Source: Gammaproteobacteria bacterium (GTDB lineage: Bacteria > Pseudomonadota > Gammaproteobacteria > VBWC01). Taken from it: a DNA stretch of 64,000 bases. The notes beneath the pieces were generated by a model. The model did not search any database and was not told where the DNA came from. It saw only the letters and a program-made list of their open reading frames with translations. Positions 17,969-28,902 of the stretch are shown here, piece by piece; the first letter of the stretch is position 1, and every line of letters starts with the position of its first letter. The DNA lies in NCBI GenBank assembly GCA_006218035.1, contig VBWC01000001.1:1-64000 (forward strand). The letters are read 5' to 3'. Position numbers and translations under genes: made by a program.

Positions 17969-19036
17969 CTACTTAAGCAAAGTCTTAATATGGGGATTCA
18001 CCACCTCGCCGTGACTGAGATTGATGCCGGCATACAAGGCCGGATGCTCCCACCATTTATCCTGCGTCAGCTTGAATACATACGGCAACAGCGCCGCGGA
18101 CAAGGCCTGCGACGCACTGCGCGGGACGGCGCCGGGCATATTGGTGACCGCGCAATGCACGACGCCCTCCCAGACAAATGTCGGCTTCGAGTAGTCCGTC
18201 GGGCGCGTGGTCTCGATGCAGCCACCCTGATCGACAGAGACATCGACAATGACACTGCCGTTGCCCATCTTCCTGACGGTGTCCGCCGACACCAGATGCG
18301 GCGCGCGCTCGCCGGTGACCAGTACCGCGCCTATCAACAAATCTGCGTTCACCACCGCCTCTTCCAGCGTGGCCGCAAATGGATGCAGCCCGGTGACGTT
18401 GTTGCCCAGCGCACGCACCTGCTCCAGTCTTTCCCGGCGCAGATCGAACACGGTAACCTGCGCGCCGAGCGCCGCGGCGACGAGCGCCGCGCTGTGACCC
18501 ACCACCCCGGCGCCGAGAATCACGACGCTGCCGCGTTCCGCCGCCGGCAGACCGCCGAGCAGGATGCCCTTGCCGCCATTCGGGTGATATAGCAGGTTCA
18601 TGCCGATCTGCGTCGCCAGCCGCCCGGCGATATCGCTCATCGGCGCGAGCAGCGGCAATCGCCCGCCGGACTCCTCCACCGTTTCAAACGCCACCGCGGT
18701 GAGACCGATGTCGCGCAGTGCGATGAGCAGATGGGGATTGGCGGCGAGATGCAGATAGCAGAACAACAGATGCTCGGGACGTAGCAGCGCGAGCTCGCTC
18801 TCCAGCGGCTCCTTGACCTTGACGATCAATTCGGCATCGCCATACACGGCTGCCGCATCCGGCAGGATGTCGGCGCCGACGGCGCGATAGTCGTCGTCAC
18901 GGTAACCGCTGAGGATACCGGCACCGGTTTCCAGCAGCACGGTGTGCCCGCGTACGACGAGATCCGCCACCGCCGCCGGTATCAGTCCGACACGGCCTTC
19001 CAGCACCTTGATTTCACGCGGCACTCCAATTCGCAT
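17969..19036 (-). CDS. ald: Alanine dehydrogenase
   Basis: This 355-residue NAD-dependent enzyme interconverts L-alanine and pyruvate plus ammonia. It shows MRIGVPREIKVLEGRVGLIP (substrate region), ETGAGILSGYRDDDY, VKVKEPLESELALLR, the NAD-binding VVILGAGVVGHSAALVAAALGAQVTVFD, and VDQGGCIETTRPT with the catalytic-region Asp/Gln. Start is ATG 19036 with GGGGAG five bases upstream, better than the GTG at 19042. It is transcribed toward ftsK but is separated by a 41-base gap. Divergent from trxB. Confidence 0.95.
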   Translation of the reverse strand: MRIGVPREIKVLEGRVGLIPAAVADLVVRGHTVLLETGAGILSGYRDDDYRAVGADILPDAAAVYGDAELIVKVKEPLESELALLRPEHLLFCYLHLAANPHLLIALRDIGLTAVAFETVEESGGRLPLLAPMSDIAGRLATQIGMNLLYHPNGGKGILLGGLPAAERGSVVILGAGVVGHSAALVAAALGAQVTVFDLRRERLEQVRALGNNVTGLHPFAATLEEAVVNADLLIGAVLVTGERAPHLVSADTVRKMGNGSVIVDVSVDQGGCIETTRPTDYSKPTFVWEGVVHCAVTNMPGAVPRSASQALSAALLPYVFKLTQDKWWEHPALYAGINLSHGEVVNPHIKTLLK

Positions 19037-19118
19037 TTGCACTCCCCATTCTTTACTAGAGCGAGGGCATCACGTACCATGCCCCGGCCGTTTTGCATTC
19101 CGTTTAGCGCGGGTCTGA

Positions 19119-20237
<1,119 letters not shown>

Positions 20238-20262
20238 GAAAGCTCGGGCTAACGCTTCTTCG

Positions 20263-20345
20263 TTGTCATTTCCGCACAACCGCGAAGACAGCGGCTTCGA
20301 TAGGGACTGGATTCCGGCTCGGCGCTACGCGCCGTCCGGAATGAC
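20263..20345. repeat. Dispersed repeat, copy 4
   Basis: Opens with TTGTCATTTCCGCACAACCG and closes CGCGCCGTCCGGAATGACA, with an ACTGGATTCCGGCTCGGCG block. Same element family as the units near serS and crcB. It follows trxB by about 25 bases, so it may also serve as an end-of-transcript structure. Confidence 0.6.
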
Positions 20346-20350
20346 AATCT

Positions 20351-20573
20351 GTGTCATTCCTGCGAAAGCACGACTGCATGGAGGCGGGAGGTACGAGCCC
20401 ATGGACGGGCGAGGTAGAGTCCTGCCGGGAGCAGGGACCGAGGATCGCGCCTGGAACAGCGACCGAGGAATCCGGCCCGTCCGGTTACGAAAGGCTCATA
20501 CAGGCGGGAAGGCAGCGGCTTCGGCAGGGATCGGATTCCGGCTCGGCGCTCGCGCGCCGTCCGGAATGACGGG
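20351..20573. repeat. Dispersed repeat, long copy 5 with inverted internal module
   Basis: The unit runs from TGTCATTCCTGCGAAAGCAC to CGCGCCGTCCGGAATGACGG. Its middle (about 20394-20447) is the reverse complement of the inner module in the copy at 13442-13605 (CGAGCCCATGGACGGGCGAG and on to GCAGGGACCG). With copy 4 it fills nearly all of the gap between trxB and the PilZ gene. Confidence 0.6.
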
Positions 20574-20663
20574 TCCATCAGACGCGTTACCCGGCCCCCG
20601 CGTGCCCATGCGCTGCGCTGTGCTAGACTGGCTGTCAACGTGCACTGACAGCGAGGAAGCACC

Positions 20664-20963
20664 ATGTCGGCACCCCCCGACAAGCGGGGTCTTCCGAGAA
20701 TACCGGTCGACAGCGCGGTCGTTTACAGACAGTCCGGTTCGGGCGGGATATATCATGGCCGCGCCCGCAATCTCAGCGGCAGCGGCATTCTTTTCACTAC
20801 CCCTCACCGCCCCGTTCTCGGCTGTCGGTTGAATCTGCACATGCGCTCCAGTCCCGGTCGCATTCCATCACTCAAGGCAATTGTCGAGGTGGTGCGCATT
20901 ACCCCGGCTACCGGTCGCGGCCAATTCCAGGTCGCCGGAAAAATCCGCGAGGTACCCGCCTAG
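20664..20963 (+). CDS. PilZ-domain protein
   Basis: This 99-residue single-domain protein has a PilZ fold signature. The arginine-rich N-terminus KRGLPRIPVDSAVVYR supplies the RxxxR-type phosphate-binding residues, and NLSGSGILF matches the (D/N)xSxxG motif. PilZ domains bind cyclic di-GMP. There is no membrane segment. It may act as a small c-di-GMP adaptor; the target is unknown. It is set apart from its neighbours by repeats upstream and about 80 bases downstream. Confidence 0.82.
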   Translation: MSAPPDKRGLPRIPVDSAVVYRQSGSGGIYHGRARNLSGSGILFTTPHRPVLGCRLNLHMRSSPGRIPSLKAIVEVVRITPATGRGQFQVAGKIREVPA

Positions 20964-21042
20964 CCAGCCCGCGTATCGGCCGCCCGGTCAGCCGGCACTG
21001 CCTGCTTTTCGCGCGCGCCGGGTTTCGCTCTACAATAGGCGC

Positions 21043-22239
21043 ATGCGCGTCGTTACGCATGAGCACATGGACAGTATTGCAGCGCCCGCCTGGAATGCCG
21101 TCGCCGGCACCACCAATCCGTTTCTGCGCCATGCGTTTTTTGCGGCGCTCGAGCATCAGCACTGCGTCGGCGCGGGAACGATGTGGCAACCGCATTACCT
21201 TGCGGCCTATGAAGGCGACGTGCTGGCCGGCGTGCTGCCAATGTTTATCAAGCACGATTCATTCGGCGAGTTTGTCTTCGACTGGTCGTGGGCGCAGGCC
21301 TACGAATCCTCGGGACGCCGCTACTATCCGAAGCTGGTGGTCGCCGTGCCGTTTACGCCCGTCACGGGCCGCCGCCTGCTGGTCAACGAAACGTCCGCGC
21401 AGCGCGACCACGTCGCATCGATGCTGGTCGATGCAGCGCGCGAACTGGCGAGCCGGGCCGGTCTGTCGTCGCTGCATTTCCTGTTCACCGACGCCGCTGA
21501 CTCCCGCCTGCTGTCGCACCGCGACGACCTGGTCGAACGCATCGGATATCAGTACCACTGGTACAACCCCGGTTACCGCGACTTCAACGATTTTCTGAAC
21601 GCGTTCACGTCAAAGAAGCGCAAGAACGTGCTGCGCGACCGGCGCCTGATCCGCGAGGCAGGCGTGGAGATCGACGTGCTGACCGGCGCGCAAATTACCG
21701 GGTCGCTGTGGAATACCTACTACGGATTCTATGCGTCGACCATGCGGCGCAAGGGAAACATCAATGCGTTGTCGGCGGAATTCTTTCATGAAATCGGTGA
21801 AAAGCTGCCGGAAAACATCATGCTGGTGATGGCCAGGCAAAACCGGGAGTACGTCGGCGGCGCTTTCTTCATGCACGATGCCGACAGCCTTTACGGCCGC
21901 TACTGGGGCTGCAATCGCGCGATTCCGGGACTGCATTTCGAAGTCTGCTATTATCGTCCCATCGAGTTTTGTATCGAACGGGGTCTGCAACGCTTTGAAG
22001 CCGGCGCGCAGGGTGAGCACAAGATCGATCGCGGATTCGTTCCGGTGGAAACCCGGTCGGCGCACTGGATCGCCGACCCCGCCGGCCGCGCGATGATCGA
22101 GGATTTTGTCGGTCACGAGCGCCGCGTTATCGCCAGTCATATTGAGCATGCGTCAGCACTGACGCCGTACAAGCGGGATCGATCGTCATGCGCATCAACC
22201 TCTATCGCCAGCGCCGGGCGCCGGAGCCTGGCGGGATGA
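21043..22239 (+). CDS. FemAB/GNAT-like peptidogalycan-type acyltransferase (PF04339 family)
   Basis: This 398-residue protein belongs to the family once called DUF482 or 'peptidogalycan biosysnthesis protein', with a double GNAT fold. Visible landmarks are NPFLRHAFFAALE, FVFDWSWAQAYE, RRYYPKLVVAVPFTPVTGRRLL, KRKNVLRDRRLI and YWGCNRAIPGLHFEVCYYRPIEFCIERG. The family's substrate is not known; relatives occur next to aat in many proteobacteria, as here. Its stop overlaps the aat start as ATGA. Start at ATG 21043, seven bases after a TACAAT hexamer, with no clear ribosome site; a leaderless transcript is possible. Confidence 0.88.
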   Translation: MRVVTHEHMDSIAAPAWNAVAGTTNPFLRHAFFAALEHQHCVGAGTMWQPHYLAAYEGDVLAGVLPMFIKHDSFGEFVFDWSWAQAYESSGRRYYPKLVVAVPFTPVTGRRLLVNETSAQRDHVASMLVDAARELASRAGLSSLHFLFTDAADSRLLSHRDDLVERIGYQYHWYNPGYRDFNDFLNAFTSKKRKNVLRDRRLIREAGVEIDVLTGAQITGSLWNTYYGFYASTMRRKGNINALSAEFFHEIGEKLPENIMLVMARQNREYVGGAFFMHDADSLYGRYWGCNRAIPGLHFEVCYYRPIEFCIERGLQRFEAGAQGEHKIDRGFVPVETRSAHWIADPAGRAMIEDFVGHERRVIASHIEHASALTPYKRDRSSCASTSIASAGRRSLAG

Positions 22240-22973
22240 ACGGGCCGGTGTGGATCAACCACTGTGACGAGCAATCCGGTTGCCTGTTTCCGGACGCCAC
22301 ACTGGCGCTGACGGAGCCGGACGGATTACTCGCCGTCGGCGGCAACCTGGAACCGGCATCGCTGATCAATGCGTACCGCAACGGCATTTTTCCATGGTTC
22401 AGCGCCGACCAGCCGATCCTGTGGTGGTCGCCGGATCAGCGTACCGTACTGTACCCGGACGAAATACGCATCGCGCGCAGCCTGCATAAAACGATCAAAT
22501 CGCAGCCCTACGAGATCCGGCTGGACACGGCGTTCGAAGACGTGATCCGTGCGTGCGCCGCACCGCGCCAGGATGGCGCCGGAACGTGGATTACCGACGA
22601 CATGATGCGCGCCTACATCCGGCTGCACGAGCTGGGCATCGCGCACAGCGCCGAGGCATGGCGCGACGGTCGACTGGTCGGCGGGCTGTACGGCGTGGCG
22701 CTCGGACGGGTTTTCTTCGGCGAATCGATGTTCTACCTCGCCCCCGACGCGTCAAAAATCGCGTTCGTCACGCTGGTTCAACAATTAGTCCGCTGGGGTT
22801 TCGCACTGGTTGATTGCCAGATCGCGTCGTCGCATCTGGCCCGGTTCGGTGCGCGCCCGATTCCACGCGTGCTGTTTCTTAACCATCTGCGAAAACTGTG
22901 CGCAACGCTGCGCTCGCCGGTGCGCTGGCGTATGGACGATTACCGGTCGTTACACGGGTTGAGCCCGGACTGA
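22236..22973 (+). CDS. aat: Leucyl/phenylalanyl-tRNA-protein transferase
   Basis: This 245-residue enzyme adds Leu or Phe to N-terminal Lys or Arg of proteins, marking them for ClpAPS. It has the signature FPDATLALTEPDGLLAVGG, NAYRNGIFPWF, WWSPDQRTVL, GTWITDDMMRAYIRLHELG, GGLYGVALGRVFFGESMF and LVDCQIASSHLARFGARPI. The ATG at 22236 overlaps the preceding stop (ATGA) and matches the family start; an earlier ATG at 22188 would add 16 unmatched residues. The downstream gene encodes another N-end transferase and clpA/clpS are close. Confidence 0.96.
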   Translation: MNGPVWINHCDEQSGCLFPDATLALTEPDGLLAVGGNLEPASLINAYRNGIFPWFSADQPILWWSPDQRTVLYPDEIRIARSLHKTIKSQPYEIRLDTAFEDVIRACAAPRQDGAGTWITDDMMRAYIRLHELGIAHSAEAWRDGRLVGGLYGVALGRVFFGESMFYLAPDASKIAFVTLVQQLVRWGFALVDCQIASSHLARFGARPIPRVLFLNHLRKLCATLRSPVRWRMDDYRSLHGLSPD

Positions 22974-22980
22974 CAGCGCT

Positions 22981-23724
22981 ATGCACTTTCAGCCACGCCC
23001 GCCGTTAGCCACCGATGCGCTGACATTCGTATCGACACCACCACATCGCTGCAGCTACCTGCCGGAACGGGAAGCACGCACCCTGGTCGCAGACCCCGAT
23101 CTGCTGATCGATACCCGGCATTACAGCTACCTGGCCGAACACGGCTTTCGGCGCAGCGGCCGGTACTTCTACCGCCCGAGCTGTGCCCGGTGCAGCGCCT
23201 GCGTCCCGGTGCGGGTATCCGTTGAGCGTTTCCTGCCCAACCGCAGCCAGCGCCGCATCTGGAAACGTAACCAGGACCTGACCGTGACCGCACGACCACC
23301 CGGTCTGGACGACGAACATTTTCTACTCTACAAGCGTTATCTCGCGGCGCGCCACGGCGATGGCGAGATGGCGGGACACACGGCGGCGGAATATCTCGCC
23401 TTCCTGGCGAACCCCGATATCGAGTCCGCCTTTGTGGAATTCCGCGACCGCGATCGGCTGGTGGCGGTCGCGACTACGGATTACCTCGAACAGGGCTTGT
23501 CGGCGATTTACACGTTCTTTGATCCGGACTGCAAGGACCGGGGTCTCGGCGTGTACACCGTGTTGTGGCAGCTGAGCGAGGCCCGCCGCCGTGACCTGCC
23601 GTGGCTGTTTCTGGGTTACTGGATCAGCGAATGCCGGAAGATGCGTTACAAAACGCTGTACCGGCCGCACCAGTTGTACCGCGACGGCCGGTGGGTCTGG
23701 GCAGATACCGCACAAACCGGCTGA
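22981..23724 (+). CDS. bpt: Arginyltransferase-type / Bpt leucyltransferase (N-end rule)
   Basis: This 247-residue aminoacyl-tRNA-protein transferase adds Leu to N-terminal Asp or Glu (Bpt type). Typical motifs are CSYLPEREARTLV, YSYLAEHGFRRSGRYFYRPSCARCSACVPVRV (Cys-rich N-terminal domain), RRIWKRNQDL and AIYTFFDPDCKDRGLGVYTVLWQ, then YRPHQLYRDGRWV near the end. It lies seven bases downstream of aat, so both N-degron enzymes are made together and the substrates can be delivered to ClpS-ClpA encoded nearby. Confidence 0.94.
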   Translation: MHFQPRPPLATDALTFVSTPPHRCSYLPEREARTLVADPDLLIDTRHYSYLAEHGFRRSGRYFYRPSCARCSACVPVRVSVERFLPNRSQRRIWKRNQDLTVTARPPGLDDEHFLLYKRYLAARHGDGEMAGHTAAEYLAFLANPDIESAFVEFRDRDRLVAVATTDYLEQGLSAIYTFFDPDCKDRGLGVYTVLWQLSEARRRDLPWLFLGYWISECRKMRYKTLYRPHQLYRDGRWVWADTAQTG

Positions 23725-23731
23725 ATCCGGT

Positions 23732-23737
23732 TATAAT
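23732..23737 (+). promoter_or_regulatory. Probable -10 box for infA
   Basis: A perfect TATAAT lies 66 bases upstream of the infA ATG, just after the bpt stop. No good -35 box is visible at the normal distance. An independent infA promoter is plausible. Confidence 0.4.
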
Positions 23738-23802
23738 GCCGGGCTATCAGCAGCGGCATCCGCCGCCGGCGGGGTTCCGCGACGTTCATACTAAAGGTTG
23801 TT

Positions 23803-24021
23803 ATGGCAAAAGAAGAAAATATTGAAATGGAAGGCACGGTTCTTGAAACGTTGCCGAACACGATGTTCCGGGTGCAGCTCGACAACGGACATACCGTGAC
23901 TGCACATATTTCTGGAAAAATGCGCAAGAACTATATTCGGATACTGACCGGCGACAAGGTCACCGTGCAAATGACCCCCTACGATCTGACCAAAGGACGC
24001 ATCACCTATCGTGCCCGCTAG
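23803..24021 (+). CDS. infA: Translation initiation factor IF-1
   Basis: The 72-residue S1/OB-fold protein starts [20 protein letters not shown] and contains [27 protein letters not shown], closely matching bacterial IF-1, which occupies the ribosomal A site during initiation. Length is exact for the family. It is convergent with clpA (18-base gap). Its position between the bpt/aat genes and clpA-clpS follows the typical gammaproteobacterial order. Confidence 0.98.
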   Translation: MAKEENIEMEGTVLETLPNTMFRVQLDNGHTVTAHISGKMRKNYIRILTGDKVTVQMTPYDLTKGRITYRAR

Positions 24022-24039
24022 TGTGCGGCAGTAGCGGCA

Positions 24040-26307
24040 CTAGCCTGCCGGCAGAGTCGCCTCTCTCCCCTCGAAATCGATCACCAGCGAACCACGCTGT
24101 TCGCCGATGCGAATGTTCCCGCCCTTGGCGAGCCTGCCAAACAGCAGCTCCTCGGCCAGCGGTTTCTTGATGTGCTCCTGTATCAAACGTGCCATCGGAC
24201 GCGCACCCATCTTCGGATCATAGCCTCGTTCGGCGAGCCAGCGGCGCGCCGCGTCATCGACATCCAGCGTGACATGCTGCTGCTCGAGCTGCGCCTCCAG
24301 CTCGACGATAAATTTGTCGACCACAAACGAGATCGTCTGCGCATCGAGCGGCTTGAACTGGATCGTCGCCGTCAGCCGGTTGCGGAATTCCGGACTGAAG
24401 ATGCGTTTGATGGCTTCCATGCCGTCACTGGAATGATCCTGCTGCGTAAAGCCGATTGACGCCCGGCTCATCTGATCGGCGCCGGCGTTGGTGGTCATCA
24501 CCAGTGCAACATTGCGAAAATCCGCCTTGCGTCCATTGTTGTCCGTTAGCGTACCGTGATCCATTACCTGTAATAACAGGTTAAACACGTCGGGATGCGC
24601 CTTCTCGATTTCGTCGAACAGAATCACCGAGTGCGGGTGTTTGGTCACCTCCTCTGTCAGCAGCCCTCCCTGATCGAAACCGACGTAACCGGGTGGCGCA
24701 CCAATTAATCGCGATACGGTATGACGCTCCATGTACTCCGACATGTCGAACCGGATCAGCTCGATACCCATGATTTTCGCCAGCTGACGCGTGAGTTCCG
24801 TTTTGCCCACGCCGGTCGGACCGGCGAACAGGAACGCGCCGATCGGTTTCTGGGATTCTCCCAGACCCGAACGCGCCATCTTGATCGCACTGGCCAGCGT
24901 ATTGATCGCCTCGTCCTGACCGAATACGACGAGCTTCAGGTCACGCTCCAGCGTGCGCAGCCGGTCCTTGTCCGAGGCCGACACGCTACGCGACGGGATC
25001 CGGGCGATGCGCGCCACAATCTCCTCGATGTCGCGGACACCGATGGTCTTCTTGCGCTTCGACACCGGCAAGAGTTGCTGGCTGGCGCCCGCTTCATCGA
25101 TAACGTCGATTGCCTTGTCCGGCAGGTTGCGATCCGTAATATAGCGGTCCGACAGCTCCGCGGCCGCGCGCAGCGATTCGTTTGAGTACTTGACGTGATG
25201 GTGCTCGGTGAACCGGTCCTTCAGGCCGCGCAGGATCTGCACGGTCTCCTCGACGGTCGGCTCGACAATATCGATCTTCTGGAAACGGCGCGCGAGCGCA
25301 CGATCCTTTTCGAAAATACCGCGATACTCCTGGTACGTGGTCGCACCGATGCATTTCATATCGCCGGACGTCAGCGCCGGCTTGATCATGTTGGACGCAT
25401 CCATCACGCCGCCGGAAGCCGCTCCCGCGCCGATCACGGTATGAATCTCGTCGATGAACAAAATTGCGCCGGGCTCGCTCTTCAACTGCCCCATCACGGC
25501 CTTGAAACGCTTTTCAAAGTCGCCGCGATACTTGGTACCGGCCAGCAGTGCGCCCATATCGAGCATGTAGATCGTGCTGTTCTTAAGTATCTCCGGCACG
25601 TCGCCTTCGACAATTTTCTTTGCGAGACCTTCGGCGATCGCCGTTTTGCCGACGCCGGCCTCACCGACCAGCAGCGGGTTGTTTTTGCGCCGCCGGCACA
25701 GCACCTGGGTCGCACGCGCCAGTTCTTCCTTGCGGCCAACCAGCGGATCTATCTTGCCCTGACGCGCCAGTTCATTCAGATTGGTCGCAAAACTGTCGAG
25801 CGGCTTTTTACCAGGCGCCTCACGCCCCGCTTCCTCGTCCGAGGGGGAAACGAGGCTTTCCGGTTCCTCGCCATGTACCTTGCTGATGCCATGGGCGATG
25901 TAGTTCACGATATCCAGCCGCGTGAGATCCTGCTTGTTCAGGAAGTAAACCGCCTGCGAGTCCTGTTCGCTGAATATCGCGACCAGCACATTACCGCCGG
26001 TCACTTCGTGCTTGCCGGATGACTGGACGTGGAACACCGCACGCTGCAATACCCGCTGGAACCCAAGCGTCGGCTGGGTCTCGGAGGCGCTATGTTCGGA
26101 TAACCGCGGCGTCGTTTCGTCAAGAAACTTTGCCAGATCGGACTTGAGAACCGGGATATCGACACCACAGGCGCGTAACACACCGGCGGCAATCGGGTTA
26201 TCGGTCAACGCGAGCAGCAAATGCTCGACGGTCATAAACTCATGATTCTTTTCGCGCGCTTCCCGGAAGGCTAAATTAAGCGTGAACTCGAGTTCCTTGC
26301 TAAGCAT
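24040..26307 (-). CDS. clpA: ATP-dependent Clp protease ATP-binding subunit ClpA
   Basis: This 755-residue AAA+ unfoldase works with ClpP and the ClpS adaptor. The N-domain starts [21 protein letters not shown]1 has Walker [18 protein letters not shown] and [15 protein letters not shown]2 has [50 protein letters not shown] and [15 protein letters not shown]. An IGF tripeptide sits in [10 protein letters not shown] for ClpP docking. Length matches E. coli ClpA. It follows clpS by 31 bases on the same strand, and the N-end transferase genes are just beyond infA. Confidence 0.97.
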   Translation of the reverse strand: MLSKELEFTLNLAFREAREKNHEFMTVEHLLLALTDNPIAAGVLRACGVDIPVLKSDLAKFLDETTPRLSEHSASETQPTLGFQRVLQRAVFHVQSSGKHEVTGGNVLVAIFSEQDSQAVYFLNKQDLTRLDIVNYIAHGISKVHGEEPESLVSPSDEEAGREAPGKKPLDSFATNLNELARQGKIDPLVGRKEELARATQVLCRRRKNNPLLVGEAGVGKTAIAEGLAKKIVEGDVPEILKNSTIYMLDMGALLAGTKYRGDFEKRFKAVMGQLKSEPGAILFIDEIHTVIGAGAASGGVMDASNMIKPALTSGDMKCIGATTYQEYRGIFEKDRALARRFQKIDIVEPTVEETVQILRGLKDRFTEHHHVKYSNESLRAAAELSDRYITDRNLPDKAIDVIDEAGASQQLLPVSKRKKTIGVRDIEEIVARIARIPSRSVSASDKDRLRTLERDLKLVVFGQDEAINTLASAIKMARSGLGESQKPIGAFLFAGPTGVGKTELTRQLAKIMGIELIRFDMSEYMERHTVSRLIGAPPGYVGFDQGGLLTEEVTKHPHSVILFDEIEKAHPDVFNLLLQVMDHGTLTDNNGRKADFRNVALVMTTNAGADQMSRASIGFTQQDHSSDGMEAIKRIFSPEFRNRLTATIQFKPLDAQTISFVVDKFIVELEAQLEQQHVTLDVDDAARRWLAERGYDPKMGARPMARLIQEHIKKPLAEELLFGRLAKGGNIRIGEQRGSLVIDFEGREATLPAG

Positions 26308-26338
26308 GACAGTCGTCTCTCATTGACCTGGATCGGGA

Positions 26339-26671
26339 TCAGGCTTCCTCCATGACGCATTTCAGCGGATGGTTGTTATCGCGCGCGTACTGATTGGTCT
26401 GCTCGACCTTCGTCTCGGCGACGTCCTTGCTGTAAACGCCACAAACGCCCATGCCACGGGTGTGCACATGCAGCATCACCTGGGTGGACTTCTCACGGCT
26501 CAGGTGGAACAGGGTCTCCAGCACCTTGACCACAAAATCCATCGGTGTGTAGTCGTCGTTCAGCAGCAACACCTTGTACAACGGTGGCAGCTTAAGCTTC
26601 GGTGCCGCCTCCTTCAGGGCGACGCCGTCATCTTTACCGAATTGCGAAATGTGCTTGCGCTGGTCGCTCAT
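26339..26671 (-). CDS. clpS: ClpA adaptor protein ClpS
   Basis: This 110-residue adaptor presents N-degron substrates to ClpA. It has [20 protein letters not shown] (Leu-pocket residues and the conserved [10 protein letters not shown] stretch), [24 protein letters not shown] and [17 protein letters not shown]. The N-terminal tail of about 25 residues is flexible and charged, as in E. coli. It is first in the clpS-clpA unit. Confidence 0.96.
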   Translation of the reverse strand: MSDQRKHISQFGKDDGVALKEAAPKLKLPPLYKVLLLNDDYTPMDFVVKVLETLFHLSREKSTQVMLHVHTRGMGVCGVYSKDVAETKVEQTNQYARDNNHPLKCVMEEA

Positions 26672-26982
26672 AATGGAATTGATTCTACCCTATACCCGCC
26701 GGCCCTTCATAATATTAGCGGCAATGACGGCGACCCCCTTGAAAGAAGGCAATATTTGCGCCATATCGAACCAGGCAGCTAACGGTTCTTAAAGACCGGC
26801 ACCTACATGCACCCGCGACTGATATGTTGGTACAAAACAATTCCCATGTAAAACGCAGATACCGCCACGCTCACTAATCCATGAGCAATCCACGGATTAA
26901 TTTCCTGTTGACTCTCCAAATGAGAACGGTTAACAATTAGAGCCGGAAGGTTCCCGGACAACAACATTAGAAGAGTCGAGCT
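26672..26982. other. Intergenic region between clpS and the cold-shock gene
   Basis: The two flanking genes diverge, so this stretch should hold both promoters. I see AT-rich segments but no convincing -35/-10 pair, and no RNA gene. A 72-codon minus-strand frame at 26803-27021 has membrane-like stretches but overlaps the cold-shock gene start and is probably not coding. Confidence 0.3.
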
Positions 26983-27336
26983 ATGGATGCCCCAAATAAA
27001 GATATGGAAGTACAGCGTCACACAGACGGTGACGATACGGCGTTAAGCAATCGTGAGCGTGGCCCGGTCGTTCACGGTGTTGTCAAGTGGTTCAGCAATG
27101 CCAAAGGTTACGGCTTTGTCTGTACCGAGCACTGTAGCGGCGATATCTTTGCACACTTTTCCGCAATATCTGCGGAGGGCTACAAGACTCTGAAGAAAGG
27201 ACAGCAGGTACGCTTCGAACTGGTCACCGGACCCAAGGGAAGCTTTGCCAGCAATATCGAACCCATCGACAACAACGCCGTCACTGGCACCGCGCCTCAG
27301 ACGTCGCTTGCCGGCGCAACCGGTCGCGATAACTGA
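26983..27336 (+). CDS. Cold-shock domain protein, CspD-like
   Basis: This 117-residue protein has one cold-shock domain at about 30-97: HGVVKWFSNAKGYGFVC (RNP1 region), DIFAHFSAISAEGYKTLKKGQQVRFELV (RNP2 region). CspD inhibits replication and is induced in stationary phase; its gene is next to clpS in many Gammaproteobacteria, as here. Unlike E. coli CspD (74 residues) there is a hydrophilic N-terminal extension of about 28 residues and a C-terminal tail of about 20. An internal start that would give a standard-length protein is not obvious. Confidence 0.85.
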   Translation: MDAPNKDMEVQRHTDGDDTALSNRERGPVVHGVVKWFSNAKGYGFVCTEHCSGDIFAHFSAISAEGYKTLKKGQQVRFELVTGPKGSFASNIEPIDNNAVTGTAPQTSLAGATGRDN

Positions 27337-27342
27337 CGGATT

Positions 27343-27373
27343 GTTAATAATGGCCGTTACGGCCGTTATTAAC
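27343..27373. terminator. Hairpin after the cold-shock gene (bidirectional terminator)
   Basis: A near-perfect inverted repeat, GTTAATAATGGCCG facing CGGCCGTTATTAAC, lies seven bases after the cold-shock gene stop, in a convergent gap with icd. AT-rich outer arms give A/T tracts on both strands, as in bidirectional terminators. Confidence 0.55.
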
Positions 27374-27402
27374 CAGCGCGGCCACCGGTATCTCCGCAGT
27401 CC

Positions 27403-27441
27403 GCCATTGTTCAAGCGCTCTTCAGCCGCTCGAACAATGGC
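27403..27441. terminator. Second hairpin in the convergent gap before icd
   Basis: GCCATTGTTC and GAACAATGGC pair across about 19 bases. It sits about 30 bases past the icd stop in the direction of icd transcription. It lacks a clear poly-T tract, so termination or transcript stabilisation is only a suggestion. Confidence 0.4.
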
Positions 27442-27472
27442 GCTGCGTTCGCGCACACGGCCGTTTTTCTGC

Positions 27473-28729
27473 TTACATATGCGCAATGACCGCTGCGCCG
27501 AACTCCGAACAGCTAAGCAGCTTGGCGTCGCTCATCAGCCTTTCAAAGTCGTACGTGACGGTGCGCGCCGCGATCGCTCCTGAAATGCCTTGAATCACGA
27601 GATCGGCGGCCTCGATCCAGCCAAGATGCCGCAGCATCATTTCGCCAGAAAGAATCAACGATCCGGGATTAACCACGTCCTGCCCCGCGTACTTCGGCGC
27701 GGTACCGTGCGTCGCCTCGAACATTGCCACGGTGTCCGACAGGTTGGCGCCCGGCGCGATGCCGATGCCGCCCACCTGCGCGGCGAGCGCGTCGGAAATG
27801 TAATCGCCATTGAGATTGAGCGTCGCGATGACGCTGTATTCCTGCGGCCGCAGCAGAATCTGCTGGAGAAACGCATCGGCGATCACGTCCTTGATGACGA
27901 TTTCCTTGCCGGTCCTGGGATGCTTGAACATGCACCACGGGCCGCCGTCGATCTCCTTCGCGCCGAACTCCTTCTTCGCCAGTTCATAGCCCCAGTCCTT
28001 GAAGCTGCCCTCGGTGAACTTCATGATATTGCCCTTGTGCACCAGCGTCACCGAGTCGCGCTGATTGTCGATCGCATACTGAAAGGCCTTGCGCACCAGC
28101 CGGTAGGTACCTTCCTGGGACACCGGCTTGATACCGATTCCGGAAGTCTTGGGAAAGCGTATCTTGGTGACGCCCATTTCATTCTGCAGAAAGTCGATGA
28201 TTTTTTTCGCTTCCGGCGTGCCGGCCTTCCATTCAATGCCGGCATAGATATCCTCGGAATTTTCACGAAAGATCACCATGTCGGTTTTTTCCGGCGCCTT
28301 CAGCGGGCTGGGGACCCCGGGGAAATAGCGTATCGGCCGCAGGCAGAGATACAGATCGAGTTGTTGGCGCAGCGCGACGTTCAGCGAACGGATACCGCCG
28401 CCAACCGGCGTAGTCAACGGCCCCTTAATGGATACGACATAATCGCGTACTGCAGTCAGGGTTTCATCCGGCAACCAGGTGTCCTTTGCGTATACCTGCG
28501 TCGCCTTTTCACCAGCGTAGACCTCCATCCATGCGATGGATTTTTTACCGCCGTAGGCCTTGCGGACCGCGGCATCGATAACCTTGCGCATCACCGGCGT
28601 GATGTCCACGCCGATGCCGTCACCTTCGATAAACGGGATGATCGGCCGCGCTGGCACATCCAGCGAGCCGTTCTTGTTGACGCGGATCTGTTCCCCATCT
28701 TTGGGAACCGTGACTTTATCAAACGACAT
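27473..28729 (-). CDS. icd: Isocitrate dehydrogenase, NADP-dependent
   Basis: This 418-residue TCA-cycle enzyme converts isocitrate to 2-oxoglutarate. It shows [36 protein letters not shown] with the regulatory serine phosphorylated by AceK in E. coli, [29 protein letters not shown], and [25 protein letters not shown]. The NADP-discriminating C-terminal stretch [17 protein letters not shown] is also typical. Start ATG 28729 has GGGGAG six bases before. Length equals E. coli Icd within two residues. Confidence 0.97.
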   Translation of the reverse strand: MSFDKVTVPKDGEQIRVNKNGSLDVPARPIIPFIEGDGIGVDITPVMRKVIDAAVRKAYGGKKSIAWMEVYAGEKATQVYAKDTWLPDETLTAVRDYVVSIKGPLTTPVGGGIRSLNVALRQQLDLYLCLRPIRYFPGVPSPLKAPEKTDMVIFRENSEDIYAGIEWKAGTPEAKKIIDFLQNEMGVTKIRFPKTSGIGIKPVSQEGTYRLVRKAFQYAIDNQRDSVTLVHKGNIMKFTEGSFKDWGYELAKKEFGAKEIDGGPWCMFKHPRTGKEIVIKDVIADAFLQQILLRPQEYSVIATLNLNGDYISDALAAQVGGIGIAPGANLSDTVAMFEATHGTAPKYAGQDVVNPGSLILSGEMMLRHLGWIEAADLVIQGISGAIAARTVTYDFERLMSDAKLLSCSEFGAAVIAHM

Positions 28730-28902
28730 ATAATCTCCCCGTATACGGTCGGCACAAGAATAAACGATCCATATTAGCAGCTGCCCGAAGCCTCGGCGAA
28801 CTTCATCCTGCATATTGGCGCGATATACAATGACAGATAATCGTCATCCTGTACCAGCGTGCAGTCGCGGGGCGGGCCTAATCCGGCGCAATTCGGGGAA
28901 CC

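Noticed and set aside
26803-27021. 72-codon minus-strand frame with membrane-like stretches.
   Set aside because: It overlaps the start of the cold-shock gene on the other strand, lacks a clear ribosome site and matches no family that I know.
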